A stretch of DNA of 64,000 nucleotides from SCQP01 sp050747745 (GTDB taxonomy: Bacteria > Acidobacteriota > Terriglobia > Terriglobales > SCQP01): the NCBI GenBank assembly GCA_050747745.1, contig JBOGKM010000104.1, forward strand, positions 33,771 through 97,770, in the 5' to 3' direction. The notes under the pieces are model-generated. The model did not search any database. It saw only the letters and a program-made list of their open reading frames with translations, and was not told the DNA's origin. A program made the translations under genes and the position numbers. Below, one piece after another: positions 7,647 through 16,340 of this stretch. Position 1 is the stretch's first letter; every line of letters begins with the position of its first letter.

Positions 7647-10109
7647 ATGTTCGAACGCTACACCGAAAAGGCCCGGCGTGTCATTTTTTTCGCGCGTTAT
7701 GAAGCGAGCCAGTGCGGCAGCCCGCTGATCGAGAGCGAGCACCTTTTGCTGGGGCTGCTGCGGGAAGACAAGGCGCTGACGACGCGCTTTCTGCGCAGCC
7801 ACGCCTCGCTGGAAGCGATCCGCAAGGAAATTGAAAGCCGGACCGTGGTGCGGGAAAAGGGATCGACGTCGGTGGACCTGCCGCTCAGCCACGAGTGCAA
7901 ACGCATCCTCAACTATGCCGCCGAAGAAGCCGAGCGGCTAAGCCACAAGCATATCGGCACGGAACATCTGCTGCTGGGGCTCCTGCGGGAAGAGCGCTGC
8001 TTTGCGGCCGAGCTATTGCAGAACCGCGGCCTGCGCCTGGCGCAAGTGCGGGAAGAACTGGCGCGAACCGCACAGGACCGGGCCGGCAACCGGCCCAAGG
8101 AGTCCTCGCTGCTCATGGAGTTCAGCCGCGATCTCACCCAAGCGGCCACGGACGGAATGCTGGACCCGCTGGTGGGGCGGCAGTACGAGTTGGAACGCGT
8201 GATTCAGATTTTGTGCCGGAGAACGAAGAACAACCCGGTGCTGATCGGCGAGCCGGGGGTGGGAAAGACAGCGATCGTGGAAGGGTTGGCGCAGAAAATC
8301 GCCGACAGCGAAGTGCCGTCATTTCTGGCGGAAAAGCGCATTCTGGCGCTGGATCTGTCGCTCATCGTGGCGGGCACCAAGTACCGCGGGCAGTTCGAGG
8401 AGCGACTGAAGACGATCATGAAGGAGCTGATCGAGAACCAGAACATCATCATCTTCATTGACGAGCTGCATACCTTGGTGGGCGCCGGATCGGCGGAAGG
8501 CTCGCTCGATGCGGCCAACATTCTGAAGCCGACGCTCTCGCGCGGCGAGATCCAGTGCATCGGGGCGACCACGCCGGGCGAATACCGCAAAAGCATCGAA
8601 AAGGACCGCTCGTTGGAGCGGCGCTTCCAGTCGGTCAAAGTCCAGCCGCCGGATGAGGAGCAGGCGGTGCTGGTGCTCAGCGGCATCAAGGACCGCTACG
8701 AAAAATTCCACGCGGTCAGCTATACCGACGAGGCGCTGCGCTACGCCGTTTACCACTCCAGCCGCTACATCCCCGACCGCTTCCTGCCGGACAAGGCGAT
8801 TGACCTGCTGGACGAGGCGGGCGCGCGCGTGAAGCTGCGCCAGACCTGCGTGCCGCAAGAGCTGGCGGAAGTGCAGAAGCAACTCAAGGTCATCAATCAC
8901 CGCATGAACGCTTCCATCGCCAACCACGAGTTCGAGAAGGCGCGGTTTTATTCCGACGAGGAGCGCAAGGAACGAGACAATCTGCGCCAACTGCGGGAGA
9001 AATACCAGCTCGACGAGAACGTCGCAGGCGTGGTGACGCGCGAGGACATCGAAGATGTGGTGGCGCGCTGGACGGGCGTGCCGGTACATGCCGTCAAAGA
9101 AGAGGAGATGCAGAAGCTGCTGCGTATCGAGGAGGAGCTGCACAAGCGTGTGATCTCGCAGGACAAGGCGATTTCTGCGCTGGCGCGCGCCATCCGGCGC
9201 AGCCGGGCGGGTCTGAAAAACCCGAATCGTCCGGTGGGTTCGTTCCTGTTCCTGGGTCCGACGGGAGTGGGCAAAACCGAGGTGGCGCGCTCGCTGGCGG
9301 CATTCCTATTCGGCAGCGAGAAGAGCCTGATCCGGTTCGACATGTCCGAGTACATGGAAAAGCACTCGGTATCGAAACTGATCGGCTCGCCTCCAGGCTA
9401 TGTCGGCTACAAGGAAGGCGGGCAGTTGACCGAGCGGGTAAAGCGCTCGCCTTACTGCGTGGTGCTGCTGGACGAAATTGAAAAGGCCCACCCCGATCTT
9501 TTCAACTTGCTGCTGCAGGTGTTCGAAGACGGCCAGCTCACCGACGGGCTGGGGAACACGGTGGATTTCAAGAACACCATCGTAATCATGACCTCCAACC
9601 TCGGGGCGCGTCATCTGGAAAAGCGCATGCATCTCGGCTTCCAGAGCCCGAACGAGGAGATCCTCATGAGCCATATCGAGGACATGGTGCGGGAAGAAGT
9701 GAAGCGGCTGTTCAACCCGGAATTCCTCAACCGGCTGGACGAGATCATTCTGTTCAACGCGCTCAGCGAGGACGATCTGACGCAGGTAGTCGAGATCCTG
9801 GTGCAGCAGTTAAACCGTCATCTCGCGCAGCGCGACGTGACCGTGACCTGCACTGCCGAGGCGAAGAAATGGGTTGTGGACAAGACCTGCCTCGACCGGA
9901 ACTACGGCGCTCGTCCGCTGCGCCGCGCACTGCAGCGGTATATCGAGGATCCGCTGTCGGAACTGCTGATTCAGGGTTCGCTCAAGCGGCCGGCGTTCCT
10001 GGAAGTCTTCCTGGATGCCAATAGCCTCTACTATCGCCCGGTTGACTCCGGCGCGCACGCCGAAGATGAAGGTGCCGAGGCGACCGAAGCCGTGCTGCTA
10101 TCGCACTAG
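7647..10109 (+). CDS. clpC: ClpC-type AAA+ unfoldase, ATP-dependent protease chaperone subunit
   Basis: Hexameric unfoldase that feeds substrates to ClpP. Over 820 residues from the ATG at 7647: two Clp-N repeats (starting 'FERYTEKARRVIFFARYEA' and 'HECKRILNYAAEEAE'), AAA1 with Walker A 'GEPGVGKT', a middle region carrying a UVR-like motif ('EFEKARFYSDEERKERDNL', the mark of ClpC over ClpA/ClpB), AAA2 with 'GPTGVGKT', and a C-terminal D2-small domain. An upstream in-frame ATG at 7611 lies inside the ABC ATPase gene and was rejected. The last 44 bases overlap the start of the next gene. Confidence 0.96.
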   Translation: MFERYTEKARRVIFFARYEASQCGSPLIESEHLLLGLLREDKALTTRFLRSHASLEAIRKEIESRTVVREKGSTSVDLPLSHECKRILNYAAEEAERLSHKHIGTEHLLLGLLREERCFAAELLQNRGLRLAQVREELARTAQDRAGNRPKESSLLMEFSRDLTQAATDGMLDPLVGRQYELERVIQILCRRTKNNPVLIGEPGVGKTAIVEGLAQKIADSEVPSFLAEKRILALDLSLIVAGTKYRGQFEERLKTIMKELIENQNIIIFIDELHTLVGAGSAEGSLDAANILKPTLSRGEIQCIGATTPGEYRKSIEKDRSLERRFQSVKVQPPDEEQAVLVLSGIKDRYEKFHAVSYTDEALRYAVYHSSRYIPDRFLPDKAIDLLDEAGARVKLRQTCVPQELAEVQKQLKVINHRMNASIANHEFEKARFYSDEERKERDNLRQLREKYQLDENVAGVVTREDIEDVVARWTGVPVHAVKEEEMQKLLRIEEELHKRVISQDKAISALARAIRRSRAGLKNPNRPVGSFLFLGPTGVGKTEVARSLAAFLFGSEKSLIRFDMSEYMEKHSVSKLIGSPPGYVGYKEGGQLTERVKRSPYCVVLLDEIEKAHPDLFNLLLQVFEDGQLTDGLGNTVDFKNTIVIMTSNLGARHLEKRMHLGFQSPNEEILMSHIEDMVREEVKRLFNPEFLNRLDEIILFNALSEDDLTQVVEILVQQLNRHLAQRDVTVTCTAEAKKWVVDKTCLDRNYGARPLRRALQRYIEDPLSELLIQGSLKRPAFLEVFLDANSLYYRPVDSGAHAEDEGAEATEAVLLSH

Positions 10110-10902
10110 CCTGGCGCTTGCGCCGTTGCTTCTGGCCGGGACACTGGCCGCACAAACGCCGCCCGCGCCAACGCCCGCGCTGGAGCGGCAACTCGTGGCA
10201 GCATTCCAGCGAGATCAACAGAAGTTGCCGCGCTACAGCTACCGGGAGCACGTGTTGACGCGCAAGGACAACACGCGTGATGGCCGCACGCTCGAGGTTT
10301 GGTACGTTCATGGCCGCCCGGTAAACGAAACCATCGCCCTCGATTCGCGCGCACTCAATCCGGGTGAAATCGCCGCCGAGCATGCACGTTTCTGCCAGCG
10401 GATGGCGGCGGCGGCGAAACGTTCGCCGCCGCCGTTGGGCGAACTGGAGTTCGCCGGCCACAGCTATCCATTTGCCCGGCTGGCCCACGATTATGTCTAC
10501 CGCAACAGGCGCACCATCGTCTGGCATGGCCGCACCAGCTGGGTCTACGATGCCGTGCCCAATCCCGCAGTTCATGCCCGCAGCCGCGAGGAAACCTTGT
10601 TGCTGCACTCGGCCGGCGAGGTCTACGTGGATGCGGCAGACGAGCACCTGGTGCGCCTGGCGCTGCATTCCACCAGCACGGTGCGCTATGGGCTAGGCGT
10701 ATTGGCGGACATCCATCAGGCGAGCTTCGCGATAAGCCTGCGGCGGTTCGCCCCGAGGGTCTGGCTGCCCGCCCAAACCGATTTTCACCTGCGCGCTACG
10801 GTGCTGCTGTTGGGCCACATCATTCGCGGCAAGAGGCAGAGCTTTTTCGATTACTCAATTTTGTCCGGGTCCACCGCTGCCGCCGCCGGATGTAGCCGGT
10901 AG
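10066..10902 (+). CDS. secreted protein of unknown function (possible LolA-like beta fold)
   Basis: 278 residues from the ATG at 10066, which begins a clear signal peptide (basic 'KVPRRPK', hydrophobic core 'LALAPLLLAGTLAAQ', cleavage after AQ). The mature part alternates polar and hydrophobic residues as in a beta-rich domain: 'GEVYVDAADEHLVRLAL', then 'GLGVLADIHQASFAISLRRFAPRVWLP', and a conserved-looking 'FFDYSIL' end. The layout recalls lipoprotein-sorting or LolA-like proteins common in Acidobacteriota, but no defining motif is present and I do not assign a function. It overlaps clpC by 44 bases at its start and the convergent pseudopilin gene by 48 bases at its end. Confidence 0.75.
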   Translation: MKVPRRPKPCCYRTSLALAPLLLAGTLAAQTPPAPTPALERQLVAAFQRDQQKLPRYSYREHVLTRKDNTRDGRTLEVWYVHGRPVNETIALDSRALNPGEIAAEHARFCQRMAAAAKRSPPPLGELEFAGHSYPFARLAHDYVYRNRRTIVWHGRTSWVYDAVPNPAVHARSREETLLLHSAGEVYVDAADEHLVRLALHSTSTVRYGLGVLADIHQASFAISLRRFAPRVWLPAQTDFHLRATVLLLGHIIRGKRQSFFDYSILSGSTAAAAGCSR

Positions 10903-11589
10903 CTGCCCGCCCGGCAGCACCGCCGCGCCGCCGGCGCGCAGGCTGGGGTCTTCGGCGTAGTTGTAGACGAACTGCCAGTGATTGGGTGTGTCGAAGCCGT
11001 TGAATGCATGAATCGCGGGCTGTTTGTTCATGCTGACCACCCCGATTACCGGCCCGCCGCCGGCTGAATTGCCACTGCTCAGGCCGGTCGATACGCCGGC
11101 CAGCCCATCCGGGGACGCCGCCGTCGTCGTCGGTCCTGGGGGTGTGGGCAAAGCGGCGGAAAGGCCCGCATCCGTGGAGGAAAGACCTGGGACGGTGCCG
11201 GGCTTGCTGCCGGTAGTGAGCGCGGCGGGCGGCTGATCGACGATTTCGGCGGTTACAGCCTGGCCGTAATGCAGGATCTGAAATTTGCCGCCGTCCTTCA
11301 AGTTGAGGGGATCGGCAAATTCCTGCCGCAAGTAACGGACGCCGTGGCCGTCCTGCTGCAGCAGAACTTTGATGCTGGGCGGGTAATGCCCGTAGGTGTG
11401 GTAATAACGCAAGATTGCCGTGCGGTACTGACGCGCGTGGTCGATTTCGCGGGCCTCGCGCTCGCGCCGGATCTGCGTACTCCACGACGGCACGGCCCGC
11501 GCGAGCGTGATCACCAGAACGCACAGCACCAGCAGGATCACCAGCAGCACATAGCCTCCCTGCTGGCGACGGTGGCAGGGCCGCCTCAT
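10855..11589 (-). CDS. pseudopilin-like type II secretion/type IV pilus protein
   Basis: 244 residues starting at the ATG at 11589. A short basic leader 'MRRPCHRRQQGG' precedes a long hydrophobic helix 'YVLLVILLVLCVLVITLA', the layout of a prepilin peptidase substrate. The Glu normally at +5 of the mature protein is missing, as in some minor pseudopilins. Residues ~35-90 ('AREIDHARQYRTAILRYYHTYGHYP') match the GspG-type helix and loop. The second half is a low-complexity Gly/Pro/Ser/Thr linker. It is the last gene of the long minus-strand operon, 37 bases after the TPR lipoprotein. No other secretion genes are close. Confidence 0.7.
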   Translation of the reverse strand: MRRPCHRRQQGGYVLLVILLVLCVLVITLARAVPSWSTQIRREREAREIDHARQYRTAILRYYHTYGHYPPSIKVLLQQDGHGVRYLRQEFADPLNLKDGGKFQILHYGQAVTAEIVDQPPAALTTGSKPGTVPGLSSTDAGLSAALPTPPGPTTTAASPDGLAGVSTGLSSGNSAGGGPVIGVVSMNKQPAIHAFNGFDTPNHWQFVYNYAEDPSLRAGGAAVLPGGQLPATSGGGSGGPGQN

Positions 11590-11626
11590 ACCAGCAAGGA
11601 ACGGCCTGGCATCGTCGGCGTTCCGA

Positions 11627-12502
11627 TTATTCGTTGCCGCTGCCGCCTTTGGGCTTGGCCGCACCCTCGACCACGCCTCCAGAGTTCTTTTTGTTCTCCG
11701 CCGCCACTTGGGCTTTGCGGGTGGCAAGTGCCTCGTTCACGTAATTATTGGCAATGGTGACGTTGGCCTCGCGCTCGAGTTTGTTACCGCACGCCAAATC
11801 CGCCTTTTCTCGATACAGCAGGTTGAGATAGGTCATGGCGTCGGCATAGCCGGGACGCAGCTCCAGGGCTTTTTTCAACTGCTGCACGCCGTCGTCCAGT
11901 TTGGACGTGTCTTGCTCGTTCAGCGCCTGGCACTGTTGCTTGTCCTTGCGGCTGGACCTTTTATTGACGAGCGGCAAGCTGGCATCGGTGATGCCCTCGC
12001 TCTGGCGCAGGAGCAAAATCGCCGGGTGGGTCTCCTGGTAGTCGATCGCGCCGATGGTGTAATAGGCGGTCGGATCCTTGGGCGAAAGCTGTAGAGAGCG
12101 TTCGTAGTAATGACGCGCTTCCTCAAGATCGCCCATGTCGTAGTTGAGGCGCGCGATGCCAGCCACTGCATTCGCATTGGCCGGATCCTGCTCGAGCACG
12201 TTCTTGTATTCGCTGAGGGCATTGTCCGCATAGCGCATATTGTCGGGCGTGGGCGATCCGGGCACAAACTGGGATTGGTAGGCGGTGGCCAAGTAGAGTT
12301 TGGCGTTGACCAGCGTGGGATCCAGCTTGATCGCCTGCTGGAAGTTGGTTATGGCGGCATTGAATTGGGCCGCGTTAAACGCCGCCACGCCCCGATTGAG
12401 CTGATCGCGAGCCTCCAATTTCTGACACCCGGCGGCGCTGAGCGCCAGGCCCGCCATCGCCACTACAAGCAGCAACGTCCAAACGTTTTGGGATTTCTTC
12501 AT
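11627..12502 (-). CDS. TPR lipoprotein
   Basis: 291 residues. A lipoprotein signal peptide ('MKKSQNVWTLLLVVAMAGLAL') ends in lipobox 'LSAAGC'. At least five TPR units follow ('AITNFQQAIKLDP', 'ALSEYKNVLEQDP', 'ARHYYERSLQLSP', 'GVQQLKKALELRP'). The tail is low-complexity Lys/Gly. The start is the ATG at 12502, because residues before it are non-hydrophobic and unlike a signal peptide. It sits 16 bases after exbD and is likely co-transcribed with it, so it may be an envelope scaffold linked to the Ton motor. TPR lipoproteins of this kind have no single fixed function. Confidence 0.85.
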   Translation of the reverse strand: MKKSQNVWTLLLVVAMAGLALSAAGCQKLEARDQLNRGVAAFNAAQFNAAITNFQQAIKLDPTLVNAKLYLATAYQSQFVPGSPTPDNMRYADNALSEYKNVLEQDPANANAVAGIARLNYDMGDLEEARHYYERSLQLSPKDPTAYYTIGAIDYQETHPAILLLRQSEGITDASLPLVNKRSSRKDKQQCQALNEQDTSKLDDGVQQLKKALELRPGYADAMTYLNLLYREKADLACGNKLEREANVTIANNYVNEALATRKAQVAAENKKNSGGVVEGAAKPKGGSGNE

Positions 12503-12518
12503 GAGAGCCCGGCTCTCC

Positions 12519-12944
12519 TTATTGGCCGGCTTGCATCTTGGGCGTGAGGATGCCCACCATAATGGACGGATCCACGCCCTTGGTGACGTCAATCACATGC
12601 GCGATGAGCGCGAACGGAATATCGTTGTCGCCCTTGACGAACAGCACTTTCTCCGCGCGCGTCTTGTAGATAGCCGCCAGCGACGGGGCGAGCGTCTGCC
12701 AAGTGACCGGCGTATCGTTAATCTTCACCACCCCGTGATCGAGCACCTGCACCACGATGGTGCGCTGGCTGGTCTTGGGCTGCTTGGAGTGATTCGGCTG
12801 CGGCACCAGGGCGTGCAGTCCGCTGGGATGGAGGGGCTGAATCACCATGAAAATGATAATCAGCACCAGCATGACGTCAATCAGCGGGGTGATATTGATG
12901 TCTTTGGCGGGGCCGCCCTTGCTGCCCCCAACGGACATGGCCAT
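12519..12944 (-). CDS. exbD: ExbD/TolR family biopolymer transporter, second copy
   Basis: Single-pass inner-membrane subunit of the proton-driven Ton motor. The 141-residue protein has the N-terminal 'DINITPLIDVMLVLIIIFMVI' helix with the essential membrane Asp ('LIDVMLV'), then a periplasmic domain. A GGGAGG ribosome-binding site precedes the ATG. It lies 13 bases after another exbD. Tandem divergent exbD copies after one exbB are common in Bacteroidota- and Acidobacteriota-type Ton loci and may form mixed dimers inside the ExbB pentamer. Confidence 0.92.
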   Translation of the reverse strand: MAMSVGGSKGGPAKDINITPLIDVMLVLIIIFMVIQPLHPSGLHALVPQPNHSKQPKTSQRTIVVQVLDHGVVKINDTPVTWQTLAPSLAAIYKTRAEKVLFVKGDNDIPFALIAHVIDVTKGVDPSIMVGILTPKMQAGQ

Positions 12945-12957
12945 GACAATTTCCTCC

Positions 12958-13404
12958 CTATTCGGCCAGCAAGGCGGGTGACAGTTTTACCCTGTCCACC
13001 TTCTGGGTTTCCAGCGCGATGTTTTCCACCCCGGCCGAGCGGATGTCGTCCACCACGTTGGCGACAATTTTAAATTGCGCCTCCTTGTCGATCTTGATGA
13101 AGACGATTTTCTTCAACCGCTTGGCTTCTTCCTGCGCAATCTGGGTGGTAAGCTGTCCGGGGTCGATTTCATTGTTGCCGAGAAAGACCCGCCCATCGTG
13201 GCTGATGGCCACGATCACGGCGTTGTCCTTGTCGGCATCGGGCAGCATCATCGTGTTTTGTGCCTGCGGCAGTTGTACGGTGACACCGTGCTGCATCATG
13301 GGCGTGATGACCATGAAGATGATGAGCAACACCAACATCACGTCGCACAGCGGCGTGACATTGATATCCGCCGTCATCGCTTGTTCTTTCGGTTTCCAGG
13401 CCAT
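12958..13404 (-). CDS. exbD: ExbD/TolR family biopolymer transporter, first copy
   Basis: 148 residues with the motor helix 'DINVTPLCDVMLVLLIIFMVI' carrying the protonatable Asp, followed by a periplasmic domain ('DGRVFLGNNEIDPGQL') that differs clearly from the next ExbD. A GGAGG site is positioned before the ATG at 13404. It lies between exbB and the second exbD in one direction with short gaps, consistent with one operon. Confidence 0.92.
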   Translation of the reverse strand: MAWKPKEQAMTADINVTPLCDVMLVLLIIFMVITPMMQHGVTVQLPQAQNTMMLPDADKDNAVIVAISHDGRVFLGNNEIDPGQLTTQIAQEEAKRLKKIVFIKIDKEAQFKIVANVVDDIRSAGVENIALETQKVDRVKLSPALLAE

Positions 13405-13450
13405 GGATCCGTCCTCCTTTCCGTTCCCCCGAGCGCGCGACGGCGGGTGG

Positions 13451-14176
13451 CTACTTGCCGGCTCCCTGACGTTCCATTTGCTTCAGGAAGTAGTCAATCA
13501 GTTCGCTGCCGGAATTGTCCATCTCGATATCGAACGCATCCACCTTGCCGCTGAAATAGTTGTAGAACCACACGGCGGGGATGGCGACGAACAGTCCCAC
13601 GGCGGTGGTGACGAGGGCTTCGGAAATACCGCCGGCGACCGCGCTCAGGCCGGTGGTCTTCTCCACGCTGATGCTGGTGAAGGCGTGAATAATGCCCAGT
13701 ACGGTGCCGAATAGGCCCACGAAGGGAGCCGTGGCACCAATGGTGGCGAGCATGCCCAAGCCACGCTTGAGCTCGTTATGCTCAATGGCCTGAGAGCGCC
13801 CGAGAGCGCGCTGGGAGGCCTCAATTTCTCCTCCGCTGATTTCAGTGCTGTTCTGGTGGGCTTGAAACTCGCCCAAGCCAGCACTGACGACTTTGGCCAA
13901 ATGGCTCTTCTTATAGGTTTCGGCCACCTTCATAGCCTCATCCAGACGGCCCTGTTTGAGTGCGCCAGCCACTTTTGGCGCGAACAAACGCGATTCCTTC
14001 TTGGTATTTCCATAGGCGATAAGGCGGTCCACGAACACCGCGATGGAAAGCACGGACATGATGAACAGCACGATAACGACGGCCTTCGCCGACCATCCCA
14101 TCGAGCGCCACAGTCCCAGAGCACCAGTCTGCATCTCGCCGTTGGCTTGCAGCAGCATGAACATTGCGTAAGGCAT
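13451..14176 (-). CDS. exbB: ExbB/TolQ family proton channel
   Basis: Polytopic stator of the Ton motor. 241 residues from the ATG at 14176, which has an AGGA box in front; a TTG nine bases earlier is a weaker alternative. One N-terminal helix (~33-52) is followed by a long cytoplasmic loop ('RLDEAMKVAETYKKSHLAKV') and two helices containing the conserved 'GLLATIGATAPFVGLFGTVLGI' type segment (here 'LGMLATIGATAPFVGLFGTV') and 'GISEALVTTAVGLFVAIPAV'. It is followed by two exbD genes and preceded by tonB. The Ton complex energises outer-membrane receptors. Confidence 0.94.
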   Translation of the reverse strand: MPYAMFMLLQANGEMQTGALGLWRSMGWSAKAVVIVLFIMSVLSIAVFVDRLIAYGNTKKESRLFAPKVAGALKQGRLDEAMKVAETYKKSHLAKVVSAGLGEFQAHQNSTEISGGEIEASQRALGRSQAIEHNELKRGLGMLATIGATAPFVGLFGTVLGIIHAFTSISVEKTTGLSAVAGGISEALVTTAVGLFVAIPAVWFYNYFSGKVDAFDIEMDNSGSELIDYFLKQMERQGAGK

Positions 14177-14257
14177 GAGAGTCAATTTCCTTTCGGACTT
14201 TGGAGATGAATGTCGAACGAAGCTGAACTAAAACCCGGTCTGGCCCCCCGTGGCCTT

Positions 14258-14971
14258 TTAGCCACCGTTGAGGTTGAAGTTGACGGTTATTGTGGTCACC
14301 ACCTGCTGCACCTGGCCGTTGAGGGTCAGCGGATGGTAGCGCCACTGCAAAACGGCATTGCGCGCCGCGCCAACCAGCATGGCATTGCCGCTAATCACCT
14401 GCAGCGATTCGATTCTGCCATCCGTGCCGATGATGGCGTGCAACACGACCGATCCCTGAATATGCGCCTGGCGGGCGATGGGCGGATACTGCGGCGCGGG
14501 ACAGGACATGCACATGGCCGAGACCACATCACCGCCGATCGCTACCGGCGCAGCCGGGGGCGGGGGAGGTGGAGGCGGACCCGTATGGATGAGGCCGCTC
14601 AGGACATCGCTGGGCGGGCCCGACATCTCGTTCGCGGTGACCGGCGGTGGCGGCCCGGCATCTATGATACGGGCAATCTTGGTGGGAATTTCGCGCGGGG
14701 CGACCAGTTGGTTGTTGGCCGTAACCACGCTCACCAGCCGGTGGACCACGATTTTAGGCATGGGCGGCGGTGGCGGCGGCGGTGGCGGTGGGGGTGGGGG
14801 CGCACTAAGAAACGCGGTCATGGACGAGGCCGGGAGCACGTTGTAATAGATGAGCGGGATGATGGCCACAATGGCGATCACCACCACCTGCACGAGCAGC
14901 GAGATCACCATCGTCGCCGACTTGCGGGTGCTCATCTTGCGCGTAGTCTCGACCATGCTCTGTTCAAACAT
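14258..14971 (-). CDS. tonB: TonB energy transducer
   Basis: 237 residues from the ATG at 14971. It has an N-terminal membrane anchor (~20-42, 'VISLLVQVVVIAIVAIIPL') and a proline-rich periplasmic spacer with a run of about 13 prolines followed by further Pro stretches. The C-terminal TonB domain has 'CPAPQYPPIARQAHIQGSV' and '...AVLQWRYHPLTLNG', with the canonical YP..AR and W.Y.P elements. The first ~39 in-frame codons upstream of this ATG belong to the secF region and were excluded. It begins 11 bases after secF stops and is followed by exbB, so Sec and Ton genes appear to share a transcript. Confidence 0.92.
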   Translation of the reverse strand: MFEQSMVETTRKMSTRKSATMVISLLVQVVVIAIVAIIPLIYYNVLPASSMTAFLSAPPPPPPPPPPPPPMPKIVVHRLVSVVTANNQLVAPREIPTKIARIIDAGPPPPVTANEMSGPPSDVLSGLIHTGPPPPPPPPAAPVAIGGDVVSAMCMSCPAPQYPPIARQAHIQGSVVLHAIIGTDGRIESLQVISGNAMLVGAARNAVLQWRYHPLTLNGQVQQVVTTITVNFNLNGG

Positions 14972-14982
14972 TGAGATCCCCC

Positions 14983-16236
14983 CTAACTGCTGCGCCCCAC
15001 TTTTTCCAGGCGCCCAGCGCCCCGGCCAGCCAGCACCGCGCTGCGCCCGGCCACGACCCGCTGGGGGCGCTGACGTCGATTGCGCCATTCAATGTAGGCG
15101 ACCATCATGGGCGCGGCTACTGCGATGGATGAATACGTGCCCACACAAATGCCAAAGGTCATGCAAAAGCTGAAGCCGCGCAGCGCCTGGCCGCCCAGCA
15201 CCAGCAGCGACAGCACCGAAAGGAAGGTGAGTCCGGAGGTGAGCACCGTCCGGCTCAGCGTCTGGTTGATGCTGCGGTTCACCACGAAAGGCAGCTTGTC
15301 GCGCCGCATGATCGGCAGATTTTCCCGCACACGGTCAAACACCACGATGGTGTCGTTCATGGAATAGCCGATCAGGGTCAAAAATGCCGCCACCACGGTC
15401 AGATCGATGGGCAGCCGCGCCAGCGCGAACATCCCCAGCGTGATCAGCACATCATGGAATACGGCTACCACTGCCGCCAAACCATAAATGAACTCGAAGC
15501 GGAATGCAATATAAATCAACATCGCGATCAGCGAGTACAGCACCGCCCGCAGCGCCTGCGCGCGCAACTGCGAGCCGACCTCCGGACCGATGATGCTGGT
15601 GGATCGCACCGTGAAGGGCGCGAGAAAGAAATCCTGGCTGGCCTGCTGGGCGATCTGGGCGTTGCCTGGGGCGGCCGCCAGCGCCTGGAAGCTGGGGAGC
15701 AGGCCGTTGTCCTGTTGGTCGCGGCGCACCTTGATGAGCTGCTGGGCTAACGCCGAATAGCGGGTTTGCGCCGCCTGCTGACCGAGACCCATGTAGCCAT
15801 AGGGGTCCCTTTGCATCAGCCATGAGGTGAAGGCCGCCACGCCGACGTTGTTCAAATCCTGCTTGCCCTGAGTATGCACGCCCATCACCTGGTAGAGAAC
15901 CGCGAGGATGTCGTTTTTGCTTTTTTCCAGGTCAGCCTGATTGAGGGCCGACAGGGGCGAGGAAATCAGTATCTCGTCCGAGCTCTTGCCGCCCACCGGC
16001 TCAATGGTAATCTGGCCGAGCTTGGCGGCGCCGAGTGTTACGCGAATTTTGGCGGTGGGCACGTTCTGGCTAAATTTAACGTCCATTTCGGTGCCGCCGG
16101 TGAAATCGGTCCCCATAACCGGTCCGCGGTAGTAAGTCAGCGCCACCATGCCGATCACAAACAGGGCCATGGTTACGGTGAGGAAGTACCACTTATACCC
16201 CAAAAAATCAATGTCAGTTTCGCGAAAAAATTCCAT
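14983..16236 (-). CDS. secF: protein translocase subunit SecF, with enlarged periplasmic loop
   Basis: Inner-membrane partner of SecD that uses the proton gradient to complete export through SecYEG. It shows 'GTDFTGGTEMDVKF' in the first periplasmic strand, and late helices with 'LTLIGYSMNDTIVVFDRVREN' and 'RTVLTSGLTFLSVLSLLVLGG'. Length is 417 residues against about 310 usual. The excess is mainly a ~95-residue helical insertion (about 115-210, 'AAQTRYSALAQQLIKVRRDQQ') between the P1 domain and the 'IGPEVGSQL' motif. A basic tail follows the last helix. secD lies upstream after a 104-base gap and tonB directly downstream. Confidence 0.95.
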   Translation of the reverse strand: MEFFRETDIDFLGYKWYFLTVTMALFVIGMVALTYYRGPVMGTDFTGGTEMDVKFSQNVPTAKIRVTLGAAKLGQITIEPVGGKSSDEILISSPLSALNQADLEKSKNDILAVLYQVMGVHTQGKQDLNNVGVAAFTSWLMQRDPYGYMGLGQQAAQTRYSALAQQLIKVRRDQQDNGLLPSFQALAAAPGNAQIAQQASQDFFLAPFTVRSTSIIGPEVGSQLRAQALRAVLYSLIAMLIYIAFRFEFIYGLAAVVAVFHDVLITLGMFALARLPIDLTVVAAFLTLIGYSMNDTIVVFDRVRENLPIMRRDKLPFVVNRSINQTLSRTVLTSGLTFLSVLSLLVLGGQALRGFSFCMTFGICVGTYSSIAVAAPMMVAYIEWRNRRQRPQRVVAGRSAVLAGRGAGRLEKVGRSS

Positions 16237-16340
16237 TCCCAGCCCTTAATCCGGCTTCGGGCTGGTGGGTTGCCCTCACCACCTTCTGACCCCGATCCGG
16301 GTTGAAAAGTTCCCAAAGGCTGCCGCGAGGCAGCGCGGGT
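16237..16340 (-). promoter_or_regulatory. secD-secF intergenic segment with hairpin
   Basis: The gap is unusually long for this operon. Just after the secD stop (minus-strand direction) lies a perfect stem GCTGCC/GGCAGC with a four-base loop (16319-16334), without a following T-run. A second weaker GGTGG/CCACC pairing lies around 16263-16285. These could form a processing or attenuation hairpin that sets the SecD to SecF ratio. This is inference from structure only. Confidence 0.35.

Noticed and set aside
14480..14846. Gly-rich plus-strand frame opposite the tonB proline spacer
   Set aside because: It is simply the complement of the proline codon runs in tonB.
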